Counted from the stretch's first letter, positions 1-6,358 are shown. The stretch is DNA of 14,220 nucleotides from Ruminococcaceae bacterium UBA5450 (GCA_002424295.1 DIQY01000128.1:2965-17184), one strand, 5' to 3'. A program made the numbers and translations. Notes: generated from the sequence alone by a model not told the origin.

Positions 1-300
1 ATATTTTATATAATAAATAGTAAATATAGGACTTTTGTGAAATTTATTTTCAAAGCTTTCGTATAATATTACTGTAATCTTCTAAGGATATTTATTGATT
101 GTTTTTTTTAACGCATGTCATTTTCCATTTATAAAAAATAATTGTCCAATAAACAGCATAAATATTTGTATATTATTATTAATTTACTCTCAGATCATTT
201 TAAAAACTCTTTTTATTAACAGTTACCACTTTCTGCGGGAGATCTTTTTGGGACAGAAAATCACATTTTTTTCTAATATTTAAAAAAATGTCAAAAACCA
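1..300. other. AT-rich intergenic region, no gene seen
   Basis: This stretch is very AT-rich with many A and T runs and no convincing coding region. The only open frame of note (95-283, plus) has no Shine-Dalgarno site, starts at an unlikely codon and encodes a low-complexity Ile/Phe/Asn-rich string typical of random AT-rich DNA. I see no terminator or RNA gene. It is probably the spacer between an upstream gene outside the window and the mgtA promoter at 301. Confidence 0.6.
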
Positions 301-329
301 TTGACATCACATTTGAATATACTTATAAT
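301..329 (+). promoter_or_regulatory. Consensus sigma-A promoter for the M-box/mgtA transcript
   Basis: TTGACA at 301-306 and TATAAT at 324-329 are separated by exactly 17 bp, so both hexamers and the spacing match the housekeeping consensus perfectly. Transcription should start near 336, right at the 5' edge of the riboswitch. A promoter this strong fits a gene whose output is set downstream by premature termination rather than by initiation. Confidence 0.9.
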
Positions 330-335
330 AAGTAA

Positions 336-485
336 GATTCGGTAGGTGAGGTTTTTGCAGGGATATGGATTGTTGCCGCAGAGTGGTGGAGACACCATGG
401 AGAAGGTTGGAGCAGGCTATATCGAACTTAAGGTGTAGCATAATACAGTTTCACTGCCCTGCAAAACTAAAGCTCAAACGAAGAA
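336..485 (+). promoter_or_regulatory. M-box (ykoK leader) Mg2+ riboswitch aptamer
   Basis: The 5' end carries the M-box signature GGTAGGTGAGG (341-351). The 3' end carries the matching CTAAAGCTCAAACGAAG (467-483). The closing helix TTCG (338-341) pairs with CGAA (479-482). A 10-bp helix pairs 353-362 with 457-466. The core around 375-415 (GTTGCC, GGAGACACCA) resembles the family but is more divergent than the Bacillus mgtE example. M-box RNAs fold when Mg2+ is plentiful and then favour termination. That fits the intrinsic terminator at 506-550 and the Mg2+-transport ATPase downstream. The conserved AAAGCTC (469-475) is complementary to GAGCTTT (535-541) in the 3' arm and tail of the terminator, so it can act as the antiterminator when the aptamer is unfolded. 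The family call rests on recalled consensus; a covariance search would settle it. Confidence 0.87.
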
Positions 486-505
486 GTCAGAAGTGCTTTT
501 TTACA

Positions 506-550
506 CTCCCATATATTCTTGACCGAATATATGGGAGCTTTTTATTTTTT
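506..550 (+). terminator. Riboswitch-controlled intrinsic terminator
   Basis: A perfect 13-bp stem pairs 506-518 with 525-537 around a 6-nt loop (TTGACC). It is followed by CTTTTTATTTTTT. It sits directly after the M-box aptamer and before any gene, so it is the expression platform: termination with Mg2+ bound, read-through when Mg2+ is low. Confidence 0.93.
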
Positions 551-595
551 AGCATATTTTGACAACTTTAAAATCGAAAATAATTTTTGATTCAA

Positions 596-723
596 ACGGA
601 GGTGAGAAGAATGGACTCTGGGAGTAGCAGCGGCACAGTCCCCGACGGATGGCCTACATCAGAAATGGAAACAATGAAAAAATCAAACCATGATTTCATT
701 CTTCTCTGTATCTGATCCTCCGT
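596..723 (+). promoter_or_regulatory. Long-range RNA stem hiding the leader-ORF start
   Basis: ACGGAGG (596-602), the Shine-Dalgarno site of the small ORF at 611, is exactly complementary to CCTCCGT (717-723), just after that ORF's stop. The next block GAGAAGAATG (604-613), which includes the start codon, is exactly complementary to CATTCTTCTC (697-706) within its last codons. Together they give a 17-bp helix interrupted by one unpaired base on the 5' side and ten on the 3' side. The stop codon lies in that bulge. The structure would block initiation on the small ORF, and a ribosome finishing the ORF would melt it. This is read from complementarity only; no folding energy was computed. Confidence 0.6.
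611..715 (+). CDS. Possible 34-aa leader peptide upstream of mgtA
   Basis: This small ORF lies between the riboswitch terminator and mgtA. ATG at 611 follows the Shine-Dalgarno site CGGAGGTGA (597-605) at good spacing, and a TGA ends at 715. The peptide begins MDSGSSSGTVPDGWPTSEM, continues with a short basic patch (KKSNH) and ends in a small hydrophobic tail (FILLCI). I do not recognise the sequence. Its first half is clearly richer in G+C than the flanking leader, as expected for coding or structured RNA. It has two prolines and several acidic residues. That recalls, without being similar in sequence, the Pro/Glu-rich MgtL leader peptide of Salmonella mgtA, where ribosomes falter at low Mg2+. 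A regulatory leader peptide for mgtA is therefore plausible, but a small functional protein or a chance ORF cannot be excluded. Confidence 0.5.
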   Translation: MDSGSSSGTVPDGWPTSEMETMKKSNHDFILLCI

Positions 724-744
724 CCTATAAAAAGTGCCATACTT

Positions 745-782
745 CCTCCTTTTAGCACAATGCCAATCTAAAGAAATGGAGG
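745..782 (+). promoter_or_regulatory. mgtA Shine-Dalgarno site with facing anti-SD patch
   Basis: The mgtA Shine-Dalgarno site GGAGG (778-782) lies 8 nt before ATG 791. CCTCC at 745-749 can pair with it, and TTT (751-753) with AAA (774-776), leaving a 20-nt loop. This would hide the ribosome-binding site. The other CCTCC patch at 717-721, extended by a G-U and an A-U pair to 723, could compete for the same site. A translational on/off switch is inferred; the complementarity is what is seen. Confidence 0.45.
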
Positions 783-790
783 TACGAGCG

Positions 791-3499
791 ATGAAAAAAA
801 ATCCAAAAACAGTTTTAACCAAAAAAAGTCTCTCCATGGCAGATTCGTGTAGTACAGAAGTTAAAAATCGTCTTTTATTTGCTTCGACTCACGATGAAGC
901 AGAAGTCCTGCAAACACTTGGTACCGGGGCTGCTGGATTAAACGAAGAAGAGGTTGAAGCCGCAAGAAAATCTTTTGGCAGCAACATCGTCATGCATAAA
1001 AAGAAACAATCTCTTTTTAAAAGAATTTGCAGCGCTTTTATCAATCCTTTTACAGCGATTTTGTTTGCGCTTGCCATTATCTCGGTGTTTACTGATATTC
1101 TTTTTACAGAACCCAGTGAACAAAATTATACAACCGTCATTATTATCGTAACGATGGTAATGATTTCCGGAGTTCTGCGCTTCATCCAAGAAACGAAAAG
1201 TGGAAACGCAGCTGCAAGCCTTTCCAAAATGATTCATACAACGACTTGCGTCGAGCGTCAGGAATCCGGCAAACAGGAAATCCCCCTGGAAGATGTGGTC
1301 GTCGGCGACTTCGTTTACCTTTCCGCCGGTGATATGATTCCAGCCGATTTGCGGATTCTTTCCGCAAAAGACCTTTTTATCAGCCAATCCGCGCTAACCG
1401 GCGAAAGCCAGCCGGTTGAAAAATACAGCGCTCCTGCAAGCGAGCAGAACTCCTTGACAGAAATTTCGAATCTTGCTTTTATGGGAAGCACCGTGATTGG
1501 TGGGAGTTCCAAAGCTGTCGTGGTCGCTACCGGGAACGATACCATGCTCGGGCACATCGCAAAAAGCCTGACAGAAAAACCACCAAAAACCAGTTTTGAA
1601 AAAGGGGTCAACTCTGTTTCATGGGTCCTTCTTCGGTTTATGCTGGTTATGGTACCGATTGTCCTTTTCATTAATGGATTTACAAAAGGTGACTGGCTTA
1701 AGGCATTTTTATTCGCAATTTCCGTTGCCGTAGGTCTTACACCAGAAATGCTTCCCATGATTGTGACTACCTGCCTTGCAAAAGGTGCTGTCGCAATGAG
1801 TCAAAAAAAGGTAATCATCAAAAGTCTTAATTCCATTCAGAATTTAGGCTCTATCGATTTGCTCTGCACTGATAAAACCGGAACTCTTACACAGGACCGC
1901 GTGATTTTAGAGTCCCATCTGGATGTCGAGGGCAATGAAGACTCCCGCGTACTGCGCCATGCTTTTTTAAACAGCTATTTTCAAACAGGGCTTAAAAATC
2001 TAATTGATCTTGCAATTATCTCAAAACAGAATGAATTAGAGCCTGTCCCCATTGAAAAAGACTATCGAAAAGTGGATGAAATTCCATTTGACTTTAACCG
2101 TCGTAGAATGAGCGTTGTGGTCTCGGATAAAAATGGCAAAACGCAAATGATTACAAAGGGTGCCATTGAAGAAATGCTCAAATGCTGTTCCTATGCTGAA
2201 CTTAACGGGACAGTGAAGCCGCTGACGAAAGAAGTCCGTTCCTTCGTCATTTCCAAATCTGATGAACTAAACGCTTCCGGCATGCGTGTTATTGCGGTCG
2301 CACACAAAACAAATCCTGCCCCAGTCGGTGAATTTTCAGTAGCAGACGAAGACAACATGGTCTTGATTGGCTTTCTCGCCTTTTTGGATCCTCCGAAAAA
2401 GACGACAGCCAAAGCAATCCGCGCATTGAATGAACACGGTGTTGCTGTTAAAATTCTGACCGGAGACAATGAAAAAGTCACCTGCAGCATCTGCCGTCAA
2501 GTAGGGATTCCAGACAATCGTATGCTTTTAGGAGAAGACCTCGAAAACATGACGGATGCTGAGCTCGCCAAAGAAGCAGAAAATACAATGGTCTTTGCAA
2601 AGCTGTCTCCCACTCAAAAAGCGCGTGTGATTCAAATTTTCCGGGATAATGGCCATGTCACCGGATATATGGGCGATGGCATCAACGATGCTGCCGCTAT
2701 GAAAGTCGCCGACGTAGGCATTTCTGTTGATACTGCTGTAGATATCGCAAAAGAATCTGCGAATGTGATTATGTTGGAAAAAGACTTGATGGTTTTGGAA
2801 GACGGAATCATCGAGGGAAGAAAAACATACGCGAACATGATAAAGTATATCAAAATGACTGCTTCTTCTAATTTCGGAAACATGTTTTCCGTTTTGGTAG
2901 CCAGTGCATTTCTTCCTTTCCTTCCAATGGCTTCTATTCAGCTATTATTGCTGAACCTGATTTATGATATCTCCTGCACCGCCATTCCTTGGGATAATGT
3001 AGATCGGGAATATTTGCAAAAGCCGCGGAAATGGGATGCTTCTTCTATCAGCAAATTCATGCTCTGGATTGGCCCCACCAGCTCAGTATTTGATATTGTC
3101 ACTTATCTTCTCATGTATTTTTTTATTTGCCCTATGGTCTGCGGCGGGCAGCTCTTCCAGCAGATCACGGACCCTTCTTTAAAATTACTTTATATCTCGA
3201 CTTTTCAGTCCGGATGGTTTGTTGAATCCATGTGGAGCCAATCTTTAGTGGTCCATATGATTCGCACCCCTAAAATTCCATTTCTACAAAGCCGTGCTTC
3301 TGCGCCTGTGCTGTCTCTAACGGCATTTGCTATTTTAACGGCAACACTGATCGTGTGTACTCCTTTGGGAACATTTTTAGGATTTTCTCCTCTTCCTTCG
3401 ATTTATTTTGCATGGCTTTCCGCGATTGTTATCGGTTATATGATACTCGCGACCATTGTCAAAAAATTATATATTAAAAAATATGGAGAACTACTTTAA
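791..3499 (+). CDS. mgtA: Magnesium-translocating P-type ATPase (MgtA family)
   Basis: This is a 902-aa P-type ATPase of the Mg2+-importing type (P3B), an inner-membrane pump using ATP to take up Mg2+. The order is standard: cytosolic N-terminus, M1 and M2 (about 85-132), actuator domain with TGES (203-206), and M4 with the MgtA-typical run LTPEMLPMIV. The phosphorylation site DKTGT has its aspartate at 361, the nucleotide-binding KGA is at 456-458, TGDN is at 557-560 and the hinge GDGIND is at 628-633. The C-terminal membrane half carries the family hallmark NLIYDISCTAIPWDNVD. Length and motifs are complete. The start at ATG 791 is chosen for its GGAGG site at 778-782; the in-frame GTG at 734 has no such site and would add 19 residues not seen in the family. 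Control by the upstream Mg2+ riboswitch agrees with the assignment. It converges with hisS. Confidence 0.96.
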   Translation: MKKNPKTVLTKKSLSMADSCSTEVKNRLLFASTHDEAEVLQTLGTGAAGLNEEEVEAARKSFGSNIVMHKKKQSLFKRICSAFINPFTAILFALAIISVFTDILFTEPSEQNYTTVIIIVTMVMISGVLRFIQETKSGNAAASLSKMIHTTTCVERQESGKQEIPLEDVVVGDFVYLSAGDMIPADLRILSAKDLFISQSALTGESQPVEKYSAPASEQNSLTEISNLAFMGSTVIGGSSKAVVVATGNDTMLGHIAKSLTEKPPKTSFEKGVNSVSWVLLRFMLVMVPIVLFINGFTKGDWLKAFLFAISVAVGLTPEMLPMIVTTCLAKGAVAMSQKKVIIKSLNSIQNLGSIDLLCTDKTGTLTQDRVILESHLDVEGNEDSRVLRHAFLNSYFQTGLKNLIDLAIISKQNELEPVPIEKDYRKVDEIPFDFNRRRMSVVVSDKNGKTQMITKGAIEEMLKCCSYAELNGTVKPLTKEVRSFVISKSDELNASGMRVIAVAHKTNPAPVGEFSVADEDNMVLIGFLAFLDPPKKTTAKAIRALNEHGVAVKILTGDNEKVTCSICRQVGIPDNRMLLGEDLENMTDAELAKEAENTMVFAKLSPTQKARVIQIFRDNGHVTGYMGDGINDAAAMKVADVGISVDTAVDIAKESANVIMLEKDLMVLEDGIIEGRKTYANMIKYIKMTASSNFGNMFSVLVASAFLPFLPMASIQLLLLNLIYDISCTAIPWDNVDREYLQKPRKWDASSISKFMLWIGPTSSVFDIVTYLLMYFFICPMVCGGQLFQQITDPSLKLLYISTFQSGWFVESMWSQSLVVHMIRTPKIPFLQSRASAPVLSLTAFAILTATLIVCTPLGTFLGFSPLPSIYFAWLSAIVIGYMILATIVKKLYIKKYGELL

Positions 3500-3504
3500 A
3501 GTAT

Positions 3505-3555
3505 TTAAGAATGAGAAAGCCCACGCGAAATTCGCGTGGGCTTTTTCATTCTTAA
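3505..3555. terminator. Shared bidirectional terminator of mgtA and hisS
   Basis: A 25-nt arm (3505-3529) is complementary to 3531-3555 with a single G-T wobble. In practice this forms a long stem with a GC-rich core (GCCCACGCG/CGCGTGGGC) and a small AAATT loop. T-rich tracts follow the core on the plus strand (CTTTTT) and, more weakly, on the minus strand (CTTTCTC). It sits between the convergent 3' ends of mgtA and hisS and should serve both. Confidence 0.9.
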
Positions 3556-3604
3556 TCAAACCAATCAAAACGAAATAAATTTTAAAAATATTATGCCAAT
3601 ACAA

Positions 3605-4867
3605 TCAGCTGTTTTCTAAGACACAAAACTCTTTTAAGAATTCATCTCCCAGAGAAACTTCCGTCTTGTCTCCGTTTGCCATATTCTTAATCATGACCCG
3701 GCCGCTCTTGATTTCATTATCCCCTAAAACCAGACTGAACCGTGCCCCAATCTTATCGGCATACTTCATCTGTGCCTTGAGCCCGCGCCCAATCTCATCA
3801 AATTCTGCATAAAGGCCGGATTCCTTGCACTCCTGTGCCAAAAGGAATGATTTCTCCCGCGCTGTATCCCCAAGAGACGCTAAGAAAAGATCGCAGCGCT
3901 TTTTCGGCGGAAATTCAACCTTCTGCTCTTCCATCGCAAGGATTACGCGTTCGAGTCCCATCCCAAATCCCAATGCAGGCGTCGGAGTTCCTCCCATTTC
4001 TTCTACAAGTCCGTTATAACGGCCGCCGGCACAAATCGCCATTCCTTTATAGAGAAATTCAAAGACGGTATTTGTATAGTAATCTAATCCGCGGACAATA
4101 GACGGATCAATGGTATAAGAAATCCCCATTGCCTCCAGTGCATGCTTTACGCCATCAAAATGTTTCTGGCAATCCTCACAAAGAAAGTCTAAAATCTTTG
4201 GCGCATTTGCTGCGATCTCTTGGCATTTTTTCTCTTTGCAGTCCAAAATCCGCATCGGATTCCGTTCAAGACGAGACAAGCAGGTTTCACATAGTTCTTC
4301 TTTGCGGGCAGAAAAATATTCTTTCAGTGCCTTTGTATAAGCTGCCCGGCAAGTAGGGCAGCCAATAGAATTAATTGCAAGTGAAATACCGGCAATTCCA
4401 AGTCTTTGCAAAATAGAATATCCAACGCCGATCACTTCGGCATCCGAAAGAGGAGAATTGGAACCAAACATCTCGATTCCAAACTGATGGAATTCCCGCA
4501 GTCTGCCTTTCTGCGCTTTTTCATAGCGATAGCAGCTGGTCAAATAATAGAATTTTTGCGGCATTCCGGCAGAAAGTAAGCCATGCTCCAAAAAAGCGCG
4601 CACCGCACCGGCTGTTCCCTCCGGGCGAAGTGTAATGCTGCGGTTGCCTTTATCTTTAAATGTATACATCTCTTTTTGTACCACATCGGTAGTTTCCCCA
4701 ACACTGCGCAAAAAAAGTTCTGTATGTTCAAAAACCGGTGTTCGAATCTCCGAAAATCCATTCTTTTCAGCTTCGTTTCGTGCAGCCGATTCTACTATCT
4801 GCCATTTTTCACTCTGTCCCGGCAAGATATCTTCTGTTCCGCGAGGTGCCTGCGTAATCAGTTCCAT
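3605..4867 (-). CDS. hisS: Histidyl-tRNA synthetase
   Basis: This 420-aa class II aminoacyl-tRNA synthetase charges tRNA-His in the cytoplasm. Motif 1 lies around residues 41-70, motif 2 around 114-132 (RYEKAQKGRLREFHQFGIE) and motif 3 around 298-309 (ALGFGMGLERVI). The two histidine-specific boxes are present: RGLDYYT (259-265) and AGGRYN (280-285). The C-terminal anticodon-binding domain follows from about 323. Cysteine pairs CPTC (170-173), CETC (193-196) and CEDC (230-233) occur in the insertion domain, as in many clostridial HisRS. ATG 4867 follows AGGAGG with an 8-nt spacer. The gene has its own promoter with a leader of about 70 nt, too short for a T-box, and is separated from mgsA by a terminator. 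No sign of truncation. Confidence 0.97.
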   Translation of the reverse strand: MELITQAPRGTEDILPGQSEKWQIVESAARNEAEKNGFSEIRTPVFEHTELFLRSVGETTDVVQKEMYTFKDKGNRSITLRPEGTAGAVRAFLEHGLLSAGMPQKFYYLTSCYRYEKAQKGRLREFHQFGIEMFGSNSPLSDAEVIGVGYSILQRLGIAGISLAINSIGCPTCRAAYTKALKEYFSARKEELCETCLSRLERNPMRILDCKEKKCQEIAANAPKILDFLCEDCQKHFDGVKHALEAMGISYTIDPSIVRGLDYYTNTVFEFLYKGMAICAGGRYNGLVEEMGGTPTPALGFGMGLERVILAMEEQKVEFPPKKRCDLFLASLGDTAREKSFLLAQECKESGLYAEFDEIGRGLKAQMKYADKIGARFSLVLGDNEIKSGRVMIKNMANGDKTEVSLGDEFLKEFCVLENS

Positions 4868-4944
4868 AAGAATTTTCCTCCTGAATCATTTCAAAAGCCA
4901 TCAAAGCTCTTGGGTCTTGATCTCAAATAAAAATGTTATTTTTT

Positions 4945-4973
4945 ATTATACCATAAATTGACCGTTCCGAAAA
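4945..4973 (-). promoter_or_regulatory. Probable extended -10 promoter for hisS
   Basis: On the minus strand TATAAT (4945-4950) is preceded by TGG, giving the extended -10 form TGnTATAAT. The -35 region 17 bp upstream (4968-4973, TTTTCG) is poor. The predicted start near 4938 leaves about 70 nt of leader before hisS. The extended -10 would make up for the weak -35. Confidence 0.65.
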
Positions 4974-4998
4974 CTGCTTTTCTCTAAAAGAAAATCAG

Positions 4999-5039
4999 AA
5001 ATCCCGCCCTGCCGGAGAGATACGGCAAAGGCGGGATTT
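4999..5039 (-). terminator. Terminator after the minD-mgsA operon
   Basis: A 10-bp outer stem (4999-5008 with 5030-5039) and a 5-bp inner stem (5010-5014 with 5023-5027) flank an 8-nt loop. On the minus strand it follows mgsA and is followed by an interrupted T tract (ATTTCTGATTTTCTTTT). The plus-strand T run (seven T) is actually stronger, so it may act in both directions. Confidence 0.8.
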
Positions 5040-5062
5040 TTTTAATGATTCGCACAAAGAGA

Positions 5063-5083
5063 CCCACTGATAAAATCAGTGGG
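5063..5083 (-). repeat. Small hairpin over the mgsA stop codon
   Basis: CCCACTGA (5063-5070) and TCAGTGGG (5076-5083) form a perfect 8-bp stem with a 5-nt loop. The mgsA stop codon (5076-5078) is inside it. There is no T run directly after it. It lies about 24 nt before the terminator on the transcript and may protect the mRNA 3' end or be incidental. Confidence 0.5.
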
Positions 5084-5480
5084 AAGGATTTACAATATTG
5101 CGCCAATCCAAATCGCCGCGCTCCAAACCATGAATCAAAACTTCCGCCGTTGCAATATTCGTAGCGACCGGAATATTATGGGTATCACAGAGACGAAGCA
5201 TATTATTATCGTTGGGTTCATGCGGCTTTGCAGAGAGCGGATCTCTAAAAAACAACAGCATATCCACTTCATTGCAGGCAATTCGAGCAGAAATCTGCTG
5301 ATCTCCACCCTGACTTCCGCTTAAAAAACGTTGTATTTTAAGGCCGGTCGCATCGCTGACCAGCTTTCCTGTTGTGCCAGTAGCACATAAATCATGACGG
5401 CTTAAAATCCCGCAGTATGCAATACAAAACTGGACCATCAATTCTTTTTTTGCATCGTGTGCGATCAATGCAATATTCAT
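5076..5480 (-). CDS. mgsA: Methylglyoxal synthase
   Basis: This 134-aa cytosolic enzyme converts dihydroxyacetone phosphate to methylglyoxal and phosphate, a bypass of lower glycolysis when phosphate is short. Family landmarks are AHD near the N-terminus (7-9), GTTG (35-38), the catalytic-aspartate box GGDQQ (58-62, D60), FFRDPL (77-82) and NIPVATN (102-108). In E. coli and Bacillus the loop after PH reads xPD, whereas here it reads PHEPND, so the position matching E. coli Asp101 is Asn90 with Asp91 next to it. I believe related clostridial enzymes share this. ATG 5480 is preferred because AGGAG lies 10 nt upstream; the in-frame GTG at 5489 is too close to that site. It follows minD by 41 nt, and mgsA is a usual end-neighbour of the clostridial mre/min cluster. 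Confidence 0.94.
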   Translation of the reverse strand: MNIALIAHDAKKELMVQFCIAYCGILSRHDLCATGTTGKLVSDATGLKIQRFLSGSQGGDQQISARIACNEVDMLLFFRDPLSAKPHEPNDNNMLRLCDTHNIPVATNIATAEVLIHGLERGDLDWRNIVNPSH

Positions 5481-5521
5481 TTTTAACACTCTCCTATATC
5501 ATTATTATTTTTTCGATATTT

Positions 5522-6265
5522 TTAAAACTTCTGCAGAGGCGGCAGTGGAACCTCATGTCCCTCTAGCCGCATGGCAAGTCGAGCAAAAGCTAACGCTGCA
5601 GGGCATTTCTGCGGAGGCAATTTCCGCACCGCTGCTGCACGAAGCTCCACATCTTCCGGAATGACTGCAATCAGCTGGATTCCAGTCTGGTCAATCAGAT
5701 CATCTACATCAGTAAAAAATCCCGATTTTCGGAAAAAAGAAGATGAAAACCGATTGATTACAAGCCTTTGTTCCGTTATACCTGCTTCTAAAAGCTGCGC
5801 ACGGGTTTTAAAAGAAGCCAATGTGCAAACTTTATCCGGTGTACTAACTACAAGGGCTCTGTCTGCCGCTGAAACGGCACTGCGAAAACCTGCCCCGATC
5901 CCCGCAGGGCAATCAATCAGCACATGATCAAAATAACATGCGATTGCGCCGATGAGCTCCCGCATGATTCCAGGGCTGACTAAGTCTTCTTCCCGAAATG
6001 GAGCCGGCATTAAATAAAGGCCGTCCTGATAAGAGCTGGGATAGATTGCCTGTGCAGGTGTCGCAGTACCGGAAACTACATCGGAAAGATCAAAGACCTG
6101 CTTCTGCGCAATATTGAGAAGCAAATCAAGACATCCTAGCCCTGCATCACAATCAACCAGAAGCACTCGACGCCCTCTTGCTGCCAATGCCAGACCAACA
6201 TGCGCTGTTGTGGTGGATTTTCCTGCTCCACCTTTTCCCGATGTAATAACTGTTACTGCTCCCAT
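5522..6265 (-). CDS. minD: MinD-like ParA/MinD family ATPase, no C-terminal membrane helix
   Basis: This 247-aa P-loop ATPase has the deviant Walker A box KGGAGKST (11-18, signature Lys11), Walker A' VDCDAGLG (37-44) and Walker B LIDCPAGIG (116-124). The AGIGxGFRSAVSAADRALVV run is typical of MinD, the ATPase that places the division septum. Its position, between mrdA and mgsA, is the usual min locus of clostridia. Two things are odd. MinD proteins normally end in a short amphipathic membrane-targeting helix of about ten residues beyond this point, but here the protein stops just after GHEVPLPPLQKF. The usual GLRNLD reads GLGCLD. No minC or minE lies beside it. No frameshifted remnant of the helix is seen in the 41 nt before mgsA. 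ATG 6265 follows GAGG at good spacing. It may be a divergent MinD or another MinD/ParA relative. Confidence 0.82.
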   Translation of the reverse strand: MGAVTVITSGKGGAGKSTTTAHVGLALAARGRRVLLVDCDAGLGCLDLLLNIAQKQVFDLSDVVSGTATPAQAIYPSSYQDGLYLMPAPFREEDLVSPGIMRELIGAIACYFDHVLIDCPAGIGAGFRSAVSAADRALVVSTPDKVCTLASFKTRAQLLEAGITEQRLVINRFSSSFFRKSGFFTDVDDLIDQTGIQLIAVIPEDVELRAAAVRKLPPQKCPAALAFARLAMRLEGHEVPLPPLQKF

Positions 6266-6283
6266 ATTAAAAACCTCATTTTC

Positions 6284-6312
6284 ATAGTATCACAAGACTC
6301 TTAAATAGTCAA
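6284..6312 (-). promoter_or_regulatory. Sigma-A promoter for minD-mgsA
   Basis: On the minus strand TTGACT (6307-6312) and TACTAT (6284-6289) are spaced by 17 bp, each one or two bases from consensus. It lies about 20 bp before the minD start, which leaves a very short leader. It makes minD-mgsA a transcription unit separate from the mre operon. Confidence 0.75.
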
Positions 6313-6358
6313 TTTTTTTATCTAAAATCAACAGATATTTGTTAATACAAGCTAAAAT

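Noticed and set aside
95..283. 62-aa plus-strand open frame in the AT-rich leader region
   Set aside because: Low-complexity composition, no ribosome-binding site and no recognisable features; typical of random AT-rich DNA.
365..562. 65-aa plus-strand open frame
   Set aside because: It runs through the riboswitch aptamer and its terminator; the RNA structure explains the sequence.
596..723. Inverted repeat as the ends of a small mobile element (MITE)
   Set aside because: The repeat has an asymmetric bulge, no flanking target duplication is visible, and its arms coincide with the ribosome-binding site and end of the small ORF, which fits RNA regulation better.
734..790. In-frame GTG start extending mgtA upstream by 19 residues
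   Set aside because: It has no Shine-Dalgarno site and adds a run unlike MgtA N-termini, while ATG 791 has GGAGG at 8-nt spacing.
592..837. 81-aa minus-strand open frame opposite the mgtA leader
   Set aside because: It overlaps the mgtA start, has no family resemblance and no Shine-Dalgarno site; a shadow of the plus-strand leader.
938..1387. 149-aa minus-strand open frame inside mgtA
   Set aside because: Antisense shadow of a strongly supported P-type ATPase frame.
4868..5075. T-box leader for hisS
   Set aside because: The space after the promoter is too short and the only strong hairpin belongs to the end of the mgsA unit.
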